In this document: piece by piece, positions 1-8,462 of the stretch
Layout: every line of letters starts with the position of its first letter
Position numbering within the stretch: the stretch's first letter is position 1
Assembly (NCBI GenBank): GCA_023432565.1
Contig: JAEYUL010000156.1
Span: forward strand, 1-28,386
Source of the DNA: Actinomycetes bacterium
Lineage (GTDB): Bacteria; Actinomycetota; Actinomycetes; Actinomycetales; Cellulomonadaceae
DNA length: 28,386 bases
Reading direction: 5' to 3'
Notes under the pieces: model-generated
Told to the model about the DNA's origin: nothing
The model's input: only the letters and a program-made list of their open reading frames with translations
The model's database searches: none
Position numbers and translations under genes: made by a program

Positions 1-2
1 CC

Positions 3-746
3 GTCGTGGCCCTCGGCACGGTCCTGTACTTCCCGATGCAGGTGGCGTTCGACGCGATCGCCGAGTCGCACTGGCTGATCGCGGGTCTCGGCCTGCTCGC
101 CGCGGGCGTCGGGTACGTCGTGGGCCGGCTGTACGGGGGTGCCGACTGGCGGCTGTCGGCCCGCTCCGGCGCCGCGGTCGCCGTGGTCATGGGCGCCCTG
201 GTCTTCGTCGACCAGGTCATGCAGGTCTGGGGCCCGTACTTCAAGGCCCTGTCCGGCCGCCCGATCCCGACCTTCGGTGACCGGACCCCGAACCTCGGCG
301 GCAACTACTGGGTGCAGGTGCTCGACTCGTTCACGCACCTGGCGCTGCCCACCGCGACGCTCGTGCTGATCGCGTTCGCGTCGTACACCCGCTACGCGCG
401 CTCGAGCATGCTCGAGGTGATGAACCAGGACTACATCCGCACGGCGCGCGCCAAGGGCCTGCCGGAGCGGGTCGTGGTCGTGCGGCACGGTTTCCGCAAC
501 ACGCTGATCCCGCTCGCGACGATCGTGCCGATCGACGTCATCACGCTCATCGGCGGCGCCGTCATCACCGAGGCGGTGTTCGCACGGCCGGGCATGGGCC
601 AGCTCTTCGTCAACGCGCTGCGCCTCGCGGAGCAGGACACGGTGATGGCCTACCTCCTGGTCACCGCCTCGTTGGCCATCATCGCCAACATCGTCGCCGA
701 CATCATCTACGCGGTGATCGACCCGAGAATCCGGTTGGACGCATGA
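3..746 (+). CDS. oppB: Oligopeptide ABC transporter permease, OppB type (5' end outside window)
   Basis: This is the C-terminal part of a membrane permease of a dipeptide/oligopeptide importer. The reading frame is open at the left edge and no convincing start is present, so the N-terminus lies upstream. About 247 residues are visible, with at least four hydrophobic segments. The EAA loop that docks on the ATPase is clear (MNQDYIRTARAKGLPERVV, from about nucleotide 418), followed by the typical RNTLIPL and AVITEAVFARPGMGQL stretches of the BPD_transp_1 family. The insert before the EAA loop (residues about 40-100) suggests the longer actinobacterial OppB form. It overlaps oppC by ATGA, so the two are translationally coupled. 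The family is certain; the transported peptide is unknown. Confidence 0.92.
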   Translation, partial: VVALGTVLYFPMQVAFDAIAESHWLIAGLGLLAAGVGYVVGRLYGGADWRLSARSGAAVAVVMGALVFVDQVMQVWGPYFKALSGRPIPTFGDRTPNLGGNYWVQVLDSFTHLALPTATLVLIAFASYTRYARSSMLEVMNQDYIRTARAKGLPERVVVVRHGFRNTLIPLATIVPIDVITLIGGAVITEAVFARPGMGQLFVNALRLAEQDTVMAYLLVTASLAIIANIVADIIYAVIDPRIRLDA

Positions 747-1849
747 GCACCTCCCCTGACCCCCAGCTGCCCGCCGACCAGGTCGAGCGGGCCGAGAACG
801 AGATCGAGCTCAAGGACGTCGTCGGGCTGTCCCAGGGCGAGATCGTCCGCCGCCGGTTCTTCCGGCACAAGGGCGCGATGATCGGCCTCGCCGTCCTCAT
901 CGCGGTCACCCTGCTCGCCTTCACGTCCGTGGGCGTCGGGCCGCTGCCCGGCTGGTGGAAGTACACCGGCTACGAGACGAACCTCGACGTGGTGAGGCCC
1001 GGTGGGCTGCCCACGCTCTCGATGCCCACGTGGCTCGGTGGTGACGGCTTCGCCGTCGGACCGCACCCGTTCGGGCAGGACGAGCTGGGCCGCGACCTGT
1101 TCGCACGGGTCATGCACGGCGTGCAGACCTCGCTCATGGTCATGGCGATCATCGGCCTGGTCGCGTGCGGCATCGGCGTGCTCGTCGGCTCGCTCGCGGG
1201 CTTCTTCCGCGGGCGCCTCGACACGTTCCTCATGCGGACGACGGACCTGTTCATCACGGTGCCGACGATCGTGATCGGCGCCGTCATCGGCAAGCTCGCC
1301 GGGCAGGTCTCGGGCGTGCTCTTCGCGGTCGGGATGGGCCTGGTGCTGTGGACCAGCCTCGCGCGCCTCGTGCGCGGCGAGTTCCTGGCGCTGCGCGAGC
1401 GCGAGTTCGTCGACGCCGCGCGCGTCGCGGGTGCCAGCAACCGGCGGATCATCTTCAAGCACATCCTGCCCAACGCGATCGGCACCATCATCGTGAGCAC
1501 CACGTTGCTCATGAGCTCGGCGATCCTGCTCGAGACCGCGCTGTCCTACCTGGGCTTCGGTATCCAGCCGCCCACGATCTCCCTCGGGCAGCTCATCCAG
1601 GTGTACCAGGAGGCGTTCTCGACGCGGCCGTGGCTGTTCTGGTGGCCGGGTCTGTTCATCGTGGTGATCGCGCTGACCGTCAACTTCATCGGCGACGGCC
1701 TGCGCGACGCGTTCGACCCGCGCCAGAAGCGCATCCCCTCGGAGCGCAAGATGGCCAAGGCGCAGGCCGGGGTGGACTCGGCGCGTCAGTCCACGGTTCC
1801 TGGGCAGCTCAGCGGCCGCCACGCCGGCATGGGCCCCGGGGCAGCCTGA
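743..1849 (+). CDS. oppC: Oligopeptide ABC transporter permease, OppC type
   Basis: Second membrane permease of the peptide importer, 368 residues. The ATG overlaps the oppB stop (ATGA). After a charged cytosolic N-terminus of about 50 residues there is a first membrane helix (near residues 52-70), a periplasmic-type loop with HPFGQDELGRDLFARV, which is typical of OppC/DppC, and then the core helices. The EAA loop reads REFVDAARVAGASNRRI (from about nucleotide 1402), followed by ETALSYLGFGIQPP. The C-terminal tail of about 35 residues is longer than usual and polar. A strong hairpin follows the stop. The ATPase gene expected next is separated by an oppositely oriented gene. Confidence 0.95.
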   Translation: MSTSPDPQLPADQVERAENEIELKDVVGLSQGEIVRRRFFRHKGAMIGLAVLIAVTLLAFTSVGVGPLPGWWKYTGYETNLDVVRPGGLPTLSMPTWLGGDGFAVGPHPFGQDELGRDLFARVMHGVQTSLMVMAIIGLVACGIGVLVGSLAGFFRGRLDTFLMRTTDLFITVPTIVIGAVIGKLAGQVSGVLFAVGMGLVLWTSLARLVRGEFLALREREFVDAARVAGASNRRIIFKHILPNAIGTIIVSTTLLMSSAILLETALSYLGFGIQPPTISLGQLIQVYQEAFSTRPWLFWWPGLFIVVIALTVNFIGDGLRDAFDPRQKRIPSERKMAKAQAGVDSARQSTVPGQLSGRHAGMGPGAA

Positions 1850-1876
1850 CCGTCATGACGACCAGCACCGTGCGGC

Positions 1877-1900
1877 TGACCCCGGCTCCGGCCGGGGTCA
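1877..1900. terminator. Strong hairpin between convergent oppC and PH-domain gene
   Basis: A perfect 10-bp stem (TGACCCCGGC paired with GCCGGGGTCA) encloses a TCCG tetraloop. It lies 27 nt after the oppC stop and 12 nt beyond the stop of the minus-strand PH-domain gene, so it could terminate both. There is no T-tract, which is common in high-G+C actinobacteria. The structure is seen; the function is inferred. Confidence 0.7.
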
Positions 1901-1911
1901 CCGCCGCGCGC

Positions 1912-2511
1912 TCAGGCCGCGAGCGCGAGCACGCTCGCGGCCAGCAGGACGAGCGTCACGCCGATCAGGCGCGTGTGCCACGTCCGAGCGACGTGGACGG
2001 CTCCGCTCGTGACGGCAGCCTCGGCACGCTCGAGGTGCCCCGCGCGGGCGAGCGCGGCGTGCCGGTCGACGATCGCGCGCAGCGCGTCCTCGGCCGTGCC
2101 GTCGACGCGCTCGTCGCCGGTGGGCAGCGTGGGCGGCGTCGCCGGGCCGCGGCGGCTCAGCCAGCGCGAGGAGCTGCTGCTGCGCGGCGGTGCCCACGCC
2201 TCGACCGGGCCGTCCGTCGTCTCGATGCGCAGGCTGAACCGCACCTCGGCGTCACGGTAGGTGGGCCAGGGGACGACCGCGGTGCGCCAGACGTTGCGCA
2301 CGGTGACGCCGCCGTCGGACACCTCCACCTCGGGGCGCCAGAACGCCGCCCAGAGCAGCAGCACCACCACAGCGGTGACCGGCAGCGCACGCAGCGCGGC
2401 CGCCAGACCGTCGGCCGCGGCGATCGATGCCACGGCGACGAGACCGGCCGCACCGGCCGCGACGGTCAGCCACCGTCCGTACCTCGACGAGAACCTCAGC
2501 GTGGGACCCAC
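1912..2511 (-). CDS. Small membrane protein with bacterial PH domain
   Basis: About 199 residues from a GTG at 2511; the frame stays open further upstream, but codons before 2511 look non-native and would run into the oppDF promoter region. Two hydrophobic segments lie at residues about 14-33 and 41-57. A bacterial PH-like domain follows (RPEVEVSDGGVTVRNVWRTAVVPW and onward to about residue 115), then a serine/proline-rich linker, a helical part and a last hydrophobic segment (about 180-198). This resembles actinobacterial bPH_6-type proteins, sometimes called low-molecular-weight antigen 6-like. Function is unknown. It is antisense to the opp genes, which it splits. No clear Shine-Dalgarno sequence is seen, so the start is uncertain. 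Confidence 0.75.
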   Translation of the reverse strand: MGPTLRFSSRYGRWLTVAAGAAGLVAVASIAAADGLAAALRALPVTAVVVLLLWAAFWRPEVEVSDGGVTVRNVWRTAVVPWPTYRDAEVRFSLRIETTDGPVEAWAPPRSSSSSRWLSRRGPATPPTLPTGDERVDGTAEDALRAIVDRHAALARAGHLERAEAAVTSGAVHVARTWHTRLIGVTLVLLAASVLALAA

Positions 2512-2588
2512 CCCGCCATGTTCCCAGACCCGCAGGTGAGCGCGGCCCAGACCGGGCGCCGGCACCTGACCCCGGAAGGATCCTGACC
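2512..2588. promoter_or_regulatory. Divergent intergenic region with inverted repeats (PH gene / oppDF)
   Basis: This 77-nt gap separates the start of the minus-strand PH-domain gene from oppDF. It holds CAGGTG (2533-2538) and its inverted copy CACCTG (2563-2568), with a smaller GCCC/GGGC repeat inside (2545-2548 and 2554-2557). A Shine-Dalgarno GGAAGGA at 2574-2580 serves oppDF. I cannot place convincing -10/-35 boxes. A promoter is expected here because oppDF cannot easily be read through from oppC past the 1877-1900 hairpin. Confidence 0.35.
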
Positions 2589-4439
2589 GTGGCCATCGAC
2601 ACCACCGACGCACCGACGCCCGCCGACACGAGCGCACCCGTGCTCGAGGTCCGCGACCTCGGAGTCGACTTCTTCGTGGACGGCACCTGGTACCCCGCGG
2701 CCCAGGGCGTGTCCTACGACGTCCGGCCCGGCGAGGTCCTCGCGATCGTCGGCGAGTCCGGTTCCGGCAAGACGCAGTCGTCCATGGCGCTCATGGGCCT
2801 GCTGCCCGCGAACGGCCGCGCGCGCGGTTCGGCGAAGCTGGGCGACCGCGAGCTGATCGGCATGTCGGCCTCGAAGCTGCGCCGGATCCGCGGCCGGGAG
2901 GTCGCGATGATCTTCCAGGAGCCGATGACGGCCCTGAACCCGGTCTTCACGATCGGCTTCCAGATCATCGAGACGCTGCGGACGCACTTCGACGTCGGCC
3001 CCGCCGAGGCCCGTGCACGCGCGATCGAGCTGCTCACGCTCGTCGAGATCCCGGACCCCGAGGTGCGGATCGACTCCTACCCGCACCAGCTCTCCGGCGG
3101 ACAGCGGCAGCGCGCGATGATCGCCCAGGCCCTGGCGTGCGACCCCAAGCTGCTCCTCGCGGACGAGCCGACCACGGCGCTCGACGTCACGGTGCAGGCC
3201 GAGATCCTCAAGCTCATGCGCGACCTGCGCGAGCGCATCGACTCGGGCATCGTCCTGATCACGCACGACATGGGCGTCGTCGCGGACATGGCCGACAAGA
3301 TCCTGGTGATGAAGGACGGGCAGGTCGTCGAGCAGGGCGAGGCGCGCGAGATCTTCTCCAACCCGAAGCACCCGTACACGGTCAAGCTCCTCGACGCGGT
3401 CCCGCACCTGGGCCGCAGCACCGAGGCGGCCGCCGCCGAGGCCGCTGCCGAGAAGGCGGGCACGGCCGTCGCGACGGCGACGTCGAGCACGACCACCGAC
3501 GACCGCCCGCTGGTGCTCGACGCCCAGGACGTGGTCATCGAGTACCCCGGCCGACGCCGCACGCCCGCGTTCCGCGCGGTCGACGGCGTGACCCTGCAGA
3601 TCCACAAGGGCGAGGTCGTCGGGCTCGTCGGCGAGTCGGGCTCGGGCAAGACGACCGTCGGCCGCGCGATCGTCGGTCTGCTGCCGGTGACGAGCGGGAA
3701 GCTCAGCATCGTGGGCCAGGACATGGTCGGTGCCTCGATGCGCGACCTGCGGCCGCTGCGCACCAAGGTGGGCATCGTCTTCCAGGACCCGGGCAGCTCG
3801 CTCAACCCGCGCCTGCCGATCGGTGAGTCGATCGCCGAGCCGCTGTTGCTGCACCGGGGCGTCAAGGGTCAGGAGATGCAGCGCGAGGTCGAGCGCCTGC
3901 TGGACCAGGTCCAGCTGCCGCGTGCGATGCGCAACCGCTACCCGCACGAGCTGTCGGGCGGCCAGCGTCAGCGTGTCGGGATCGCGCGCAGCCTCGCGCT
4001 CGAGCCGCAGCTGCTGGTCGCGGACGAGCCCACGTCGGCGCTCGACGTCTCCGTCCAGGCCACCGTCCTGGAGCTGTTCCAGGAGCTGCAGCGCGAGCAC
4101 GGATTCGCGTGCCTGTTCATCAGCCACGACCTCGCGGTCGTCGAGATGCTCTCGGACCGCATCGCGGTGATGCACAACGGCAAGCTGGTCGAGGTCGGGG
4201 AGACGGCGCAGGTGGTCAACCACCCGCGTGACCCGTACACGCAGCGACTGCTGGCCGCGGTGCCGGTGCCGGACCCGGAGGCGCAGCGAGCGCGGCGCGA
4301 GGCGCGCGACGCGCTCCTGGAGGCCCAGCGGCTCGAGTTCGAGCGCGACGAGGCGCACCAGGCGCACGACGCCACGCGTCGGGAGATCCACGAGATCTCC
4401 GAGGTCGACAACGAGCGCGAGGCGGGGCGCGGCTTCTGA
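2589..4439 (+). CDS. oppDF: Fused oligopeptide ABC transporter ATPase (OppD-OppF in one chain)
   Basis: A 616-residue protein with two complete ATP-binding cassettes that energises the OppBC permease. Cassette 1 (residues about 15-265) has Walker A GESGSGKT, signature LSGGQRQR, Walker B LLLADEPTTALD and switch histidine ITHD. Cassette 2 (about 310-560) has GESGSGKTT, LSGGQRQRVGIARSL, LLVADEPTSALD and ISHD. Both carry the oligopeptide-family extension with HPYT or DPYTQRLL. An alanine-rich linker joins them near residues 275-300, and a charged tail of about 55 residues ends the protein. I chose GTG 2589 because GGAAGGA lies 8 nt before it and the cassette begins soon after; the frame stays open upstream. 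Confidence 0.95.
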   Translation: MAIDTTDAPTPADTSAPVLEVRDLGVDFFVDGTWYPAAQGVSYDVRPGEVLAIVGESGSGKTQSSMALMGLLPANGRARGSAKLGDRELIGMSASKLRRIRGREVAMIFQEPMTALNPVFTIGFQIIETLRTHFDVGPAEARARAIELLTLVEIPDPEVRIDSYPHQLSGGQRQRAMIAQALACDPKLLLADEPTTALDVTVQAEILKLMRDLRERIDSGIVLITHDMGVVADMADKILVMKDGQVVEQGEAREIFSNPKHPYTVKLLDAVPHLGRSTEAAAAEAAAEKAGTAVATATSSTTTDDRPLVLDAQDVVIEYPGRRRTPAFRAVDGVTLQIHKGEVVGLVGESGSGKTTVGRAIVGLLPVTSGKLSIVGQDMVGASMRDLRPLRTKVGIVFQDPGSSLNPRLPIGESIAEPLLLHRGVKGQEMQREVERLLDQVQLPRAMRNRYPHELSGGQRQRVGIARSLALEPQLLVADEPTSALDVSVQATVLELFQELQREHGFACLFISHDLAVVEMLSDRIAVMHNGKLVEVGETAQVVNHPRDPYTQRLLAAVPVPDPEAQRARREARDALLEAQRLEFERDEAHQAHDATRREIHEISEVDNEREAGRGF

Positions 4440-4443
4440 CGAT

Positions 4444-4460
4444 CCTGCGCCGGACGCAGG
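4444..4460 (+). terminator. Intercistronic hairpin between oppDF and the binding-protein gene
   Basis: CCTGCG pairs perfectly with CGCAGG across a 5-nt loop, beginning 5 nt after the oppDF stop. It may reduce read-through or protect the upstream mRNA end. It has no T-tract and the downstream gene starts only 20 nt later, so full termination is doubtful. Confidence 0.3.
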
Positions 4461-4479
4461 CCGTGGGCGGGGGGTGAGC

Positions 4480-6351
4480 GTGGTCCGACGTGCAGTCGAG
4501 CTGCGGGCGGCCCCGGCGTCGCCGCGCCCGCCCGGCCGTGGCCCTCAGGTGCGGGGTGCGGGGCTCGTCGCCGGTGCGGTGCTGCTGGTCGGTGCGCTGC
4601 TCGCGGGCTGCACCGACGAGCCCGCGCCGCTGCCGTCGCGCACCGCCGCGGCCGTCGTCGCCGTCGACGTGCCGTTCGCGTCCCTGAACGCGGGCACGGC
4701 GCAGGGCCGTGCGCCGGGCTCGGTCCTCGTGCGCTCGCTCGTGCAGGACGGCTTCGTCGCGCTCGACGAGACCGGGCGTGCCGTGCCCGACGAGGCGTTC
4801 GGCACGGTCGAGAAGGTCGAGGACGACCCCCTGACCGTCCGCTACACGCTCGCTCCCACCGCGACGTGGTCCGACGGCGTGCCGGTCACCGCAGCAGACC
4901 TGCTGCTGGAGTGGGCGGCACGTTCCGGCTCGCTCGACGACGTGGTGCCGGAGCTCGGCGACGACGCGGAGATCGTCAACCGGGGCGCGCTCGACCAAGG
5001 GGTCGCGTTCGCCGCGACCTCGCGTGCGCTCGTGCACGTGCAGGCCATGCCCACGGTGGACGACGACGGACGCGTGACCGTCGTGTACGCGACGCCGGTG
5101 CCGGACTGGCAGGTCGCGCTGGACGTCAACCTGCCGGCCCACACGCTGGGACGCGCCGCACTCGGGATCGAGGACGCGCAGGATGCCGCCGCGGCGGTGG
5201 TCACGGCGCTGGCCTCTCCCACCGACCACCGGGACGACCTCGTCGCGCTGTCGCGCGCGTGGCGCACGGCGTTCGACGACGACGCGCTCGAGGCGAGCGT
5301 GGCCGACGCGGTCACGACGGGCCCGTACGCGCTCTCGCGGGTGCTGCCCGACGAGCGCGTCGAGCTCGTGCGCAACGAGCGGTACGCCGGGTCGCGTCCG
5401 GCCCGGTACGACTCGCTCGTCGTCCGGTCCGACCTGCACCCGCTGGATCAGGTGGCGGCATTGCGCGCGGGGGAGGTCGACGTGATCGCACCCGTGGCGA
5501 CGAGCGACGTGGGCGACGCGCTCGAGCAGTCCGGTGCCCGCGTGGTCGCGGGCGGGGACGCGGTGTGGCAGCTCGTCGCGCAGGTCGCGCCCGGGGGAGT
5601 GCTGGCCCCTGCGGGGGACGAGCCCGATGCGCAGGAGCTCGCGCGCGCGGCGGACGTGCGCCGGGCGCTGTGGGCGGCGATGCCTCGTCAGCAGGTGGTC
5701 GACGAGGTCGTCGAACCGTTGTGGCCGCGGGCCGCTGCCGAGCGGGCCGTCCTGGCGACGGCCGGCGCGGGCGTCGGGGGAGCGGTCGACACCGTCGGGG
5801 CGGACCTCGCGGCCTCGCGTGCCTTGCTCGAGAGCGCCGGGGTGAGCACGCCGGTCACGGTGCGGCTGCTCGCCAACACGGCCGACCCGCTTCGTGAGCA
5901 GGTCGTCGACCTGTTCACCGCGCACGCGCGGGGGGCGGGTGTCGAGGTCGTCGCCGCGACGTCCGACCCCACGACCGGCCTGTGGTCGGACCCGGCGGGG
6001 TGGGACGTCGCGCTCGTGCCGACGGTCCAGGACGAGCTGCCCGTCGCCTCGCTCGTCGAGCGATGGGGCAGCGAGGGTGTCGACAACGTGACGCGATGGT
6101 CGGACCCGCAGACGGACGAGGCGCTCGCGGCTCTGGCCGCGCTGGTGGACCCGGCCGCGGTGCCGGATGCGGCGGCCGTGCTGGCGCAGCGCCTCGTCGA
6201 GGCGGGTGCCCTGACGTCCGTCGTACGGTCGCCCGCGTTCACGGCGACTCGCGCCGAGCCGCTCGCCGGGCGGCCGGACCCGGGTGAGGTGGCGCTGCTG
6301 CGGCACTCACGCGCCGACCTGACCGACTGGTGGGCCTGGGCCACCCGGTAG
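4480..6351 (+). CDS. lpqW: LpqW-like family-5 extracellular substrate-binding lipoprotein
   Basis: About 623 residues from GTG 4480. GTG 4474 sits directly on the G-rich Shine-Dalgarno sequence, and GTG 4549 would give a more standard signal peptide, so the start is open. The N-terminus has arginines, a hydrophobic stretch and the lipobox LLAGC (Cys44 from GTG 4480), so a membrane-anchored lipoprotein is expected. The SBP_bac_5 features are visible: LAPTATWSDGVPVTAADLLLEW near the start and ALSRVLPDERVELVRNERY in the middle. The length and the position before typA fit M. tuberculosis LpqW (Rv1166), linked to phosphatidylinositol mannoside and lipoarabinomannan synthesis. Because it follows opp genes it could instead be their peptide receptor. 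Confidence 0.8.
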   Translation: MVRRAVELRAAPASPRPPGRGPQVRGAGLVAGAVLLVGALLAGCTDEPAPLPSRTAAAVVAVDVPFASLNAGTAQGRAPGSVLVRSLVQDGFVALDETGRAVPDEAFGTVEKVEDDPLTVRYTLAPTATWSDGVPVTAADLLLEWAARSGSLDDVVPELGDDAEIVNRGALDQGVAFAATSRALVHVQAMPTVDDDGRVTVVYATPVPDWQVALDVNLPAHTLGRAALGIEDAQDAAAAVVTALASPTDHRDDLVALSRAWRTAFDDDALEASVADAVTTGPYALSRVLPDERVELVRNERYAGSRPARYDSLVVRSDLHPLDQVAALRAGEVDVIAPVATSDVGDALEQSGARVVAGGDAVWQLVAQVAPGGVLAPAGDEPDAQELARAADVRRALWAAMPRQQVVDEVVEPLWPRAAAERAVLATAGAGVGGAVDTVGADLAASRALLESAGVSTPVTVRLLANTADPLREQVVDLFTAHARGAGVEVVAATSDPTTGLWSDPAGWDVALVPTVQDELPVASLVERWGSEGVDNVTRWSDPQTDEALAALAALVDPAAVPDAAAVLAQRLVEAGALTSVVRSPAFTATRAEPLAGRPDPGEVALLRHSRADLTDWWAWATR

Positions 6352-6392
6352 GCCACCCAGGCAGGCCACCAGGCAGGCCACCCAGGCAGGCC
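6350..6392 (+). repeat. Short tandem repeat after the binding-protein gene
   Basis: Three consecutive units AGGCCACCCAGGC (6350-6362), AGGCCACCAGGC (6363-6374, one C shorter) and AGGCCACCCAGGC (6375-6387), then a partial AGGCC. The first unit overlaps the TAG stop of the upstream gene. Slippage is the likely origin. The repeat is not strongly self-complementary, so it is not an obvious terminator. Confidence 0.85.
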
Positions 6393-6430
6393 GCTCGGTC
6401 GGCCCCGTGGCGTGCCGAGGCCCCGGGCGC

Positions 6431-6475
6431 TGACGCGAACGTCACACCCGGCGATGAGGGGTGAAAGGGTAGGAT
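6431..6475 (+). promoter_or_regulatory. Probable typA promoter with an inverted repeat
   Basis: TAGGAT at 6470-6475 fits the actinobacterial -10 consensus TANNNT. About 26 nt upstream, at 6431-6444, is the perfect inverted repeat TGACG-CGAA-CGTCA, which reaches toward the expected -35 region and could be an operator. There is no clear TTGACA. The leader to the ATG at 6530 would be about 48 nt. A Shine-Dalgarno GAGAAGAG lies at 6517-6524. The rest of the gap 6393-6529 shows nothing else definite. Confidence 0.45.
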
Positions 6476-6529
6476 CGATCGGCGCCGCCGTCGGCGCGCT
6501 CCCCCACACCTCACTCGAGAAGAGCCCGC

Positions 6530-8461
6530 ATGCCCTCGTCCGTCACCGGAACGGCCGTCCGCGCCGACCTGCGCAACGTCGCGATCGTCGCGCACGTCGA
6601 CCACGGCAAGACCACGCTCGTCGACGCCATGCTCTGGCAGTCGGGGGCCTTCGGCGCCCACGACCACGTCGACGAGCGCGCGATGGACTCCGGCGACCTC
6701 GAGCGGGAGAAGGGCATCACGATCCTCGCCAAGAACACCGCGGTGCGCTACCGCGGACCGGCGGCCGCGGCGGCGGGTCAGCCGGACGGCGTGACGATCA
6801 ACGTCATCGACACCCCGGGCCACGCGGACTTCGGCGGCGAGGTGGAGCGCGGCCTGTCGATGGTCGACGGCGTCGTCCTGCTCGTCGACTCCTCCGAGGG
6901 CCCCCTCCCGCAGACGCGGTTCGTGCTGCGCAAGGCGCTCACCGCGCAGCTGCCGGTGATCCTCGTCGTCAACAAGGTCGACCGGCCCGACGCCCGGATC
7001 GACGAGGTCGTCCACGAGGCCACCGACCTGCTCCTCGGCCTGGCCTCGGACCTGCACGAGGAGGTCCCGGACCTCGACCTCGACTCGATCCTCGACGTCC
7101 CGGTCGTGTACGCCTCGGCGAAGGCGGGCCGCGCGTCGCTGACCCAGCCGGCCGACGGCGCGCTGCCGGACAGCGAGGACCTCGAGCCGCTGTTCGCGAC
7201 GATCCTCGAGAAGATCCCCGCTCCGACGTACGAGCAGGACGCGCCGCTGCAGGCGCACGTCACCAACCTCGACGCCTCGCCGTTCCTGGGCCGCCTCGCG
7301 CTGCTGCGCGTGTTCAACGGCACCCTGCGCAAGGGCCAGACCGTCGCGTGGGCGCGGCACGACGGCACGCTGCAGAACGTGCGCATCACCGAGCTGCTCG
7401 AGACCAAGGCGCTGGACCGCGTGCCCACGGACTCGGCGGGGCCGGGGGACATCGTCGCCGTGGCCGGCATCGAGGACATCACGATCGGTGAGACCCTCAC
7501 CGACCCGGACGACCCGCGCCCGCTGCCGCTCATCAAGGTCGACGACCCGGCGATCTCGATGACGATCGGCATCAACACCAGCCCCCTGGCTGGCAAGGGC
7601 GGCAAGGGCCACAAGGTCACGGCGCGCCAGGTCAAGGACCGGCTCGACAAGGAGCTCGTCGGCAACGTCTCGCTGCGCGTGGTCCCCACGGACCGTCCCG
7701 ACGCGTGGGAGGTGCAGGGCCGCGGCGAGCTGGCCCTGGCGATCCTCGTGGAGCAGATGCGCCGCGAGGGCTTCGAGCTCACGGTCGGCAAGCCGCAGGT
7801 GGTCACGAAGGTCATCGACGGCGTCGTCCACGAGCCGATGGAGCGCATGACGATCGACGTCCCCGAGGAGTACCTCGGCGCCGTCACGCAGCTCCTCGCG
7901 CAGCGCAAGGGCCGCATGGAGACCATGAGCAACCACGGCACCGGCTGGGTGCGCATGGAGTTCGTCGTCCCGGCGCGCGGGCTCATCGGGTTCCGCACGC
8001 GGTTCCTCACCGACACGCGCGGCACGGGCATCGCGTCGTCCATCGCCGACGGCTACGAGCCGTGGGCGGGTGTCATCGAGACGCGGACCAACGGCTCGCT
8101 CGTGGCGGACCGCGCGGGGGTCGCCACGCCCTTCGCGATGCTCAACCTGCAGGAGCGCGGCACGTTCTTCGTCGAGCCGACCTCCGAGGTGTACGAGGGC
8201 ATGGTCGTCGGCGAGAACTCGCGCAACGAGGACATGGACGTCAACATCGCCAAGGAGAAGAAGCTCAACAACATCCGCTCGTCGACGGCGGAGTCGTTCG
8301 AGAACGTCGTCCCGCCGCGCAAGCTGACGCTCGAGGAGTCGCTGGAGTTCGCGCGCGAGGACGAGTGCGTCGAGGTGACGCCCGAGGTCGTGCGCATCCG
8401 CAAGGTCGTCCTCGACCAGACGGAGCGCGCGCGGATCTGGGCGCGCACCAAGAAGGGCTGA
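6530..8461 (+). CDS. typA: Ribosome-associated GTPase TypA/BipA
   Basis: A 643-residue translational GTPase that binds the ribosome and is linked to stress adaptation and 50S assembly. The G domain is intact: AHVDHGKTTL (G1), EREKGITI (G2), DTPGHADFGGEVER (G3) and NKVDRPDAR (G4). EF-G-like domains follow (beta barrel from about residue 225), then the TypA-specific C-terminal part with HGTGWVRMEFVVPARGLIGF and NIAKEKKLNNIRSS. The length is close to the family norm (about 610-640); a PAAAAAGQPDG insert near residue 75 is slightly longer than usual. ATG 6530 has a Shine-Dalgarno sequence at good spacing. mshB starts 1 nt after the stop. Confidence 0.97.
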   Translation: MPSSVTGTAVRADLRNVAIVAHVDHGKTTLVDAMLWQSGAFGAHDHVDERAMDSGDLEREKGITILAKNTAVRYRGPAAAAAGQPDGVTINVIDTPGHADFGGEVERGLSMVDGVVLLVDSSEGPLPQTRFVLRKALTAQLPVILVVNKVDRPDARIDEVVHEATDLLLGLASDLHEEVPDLDLDSILDVPVVYASAKAGRASLTQPADGALPDSEDLEPLFATILEKIPAPTYEQDAPLQAHVTNLDASPFLGRLALLRVFNGTLRKGQTVAWARHDGTLQNVRITELLETKALDRVPTDSAGPGDIVAVAGIEDITIGETLTDPDDPRPLPLIKVDDPAISMTIGINTSPLAGKGGKGHKVTARQVKDRLDKELVGNVSLRVVPTDRPDAWEVQGRGELALAILVEQMRREGFELTVGKPQVVTKVIDGVVHEPMERMTIDVPEEYLGAVTQLLAQRKGRMETMSNHGTGWVRMEFVVPARGLIGFRTRFLTDTRGTGIASSIADGYEPWAGVIETRTNGSLVADRAGVATPFAMLNLQERGTFFVEPTSEVYEGMVVGENSRNEDMDVNIAKEKKLNNIRSSTAESFENVVPPRKLTLEESLEFAREDECVEVTPEVVRIRKVVLDQTERARIWARTKKG

Positions 8462-8462
8462 C

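Noticed and set aside
1165..2586. 473-codon plus-strand open frame across the oppC-oppDF gap
   Set aside because: It overlaps oppC out of frame and the PH-domain gene in antisense; the composition is Arg/Ala/His-rich and no domain is recognisable.
4216..6306. Large minus-strand open frame under the lpqW-like gene
   Set aside because: The plus strand carries a lipobox and SBP_bac_5 motifs; the minus-strand product is Arg-rich without motifs.
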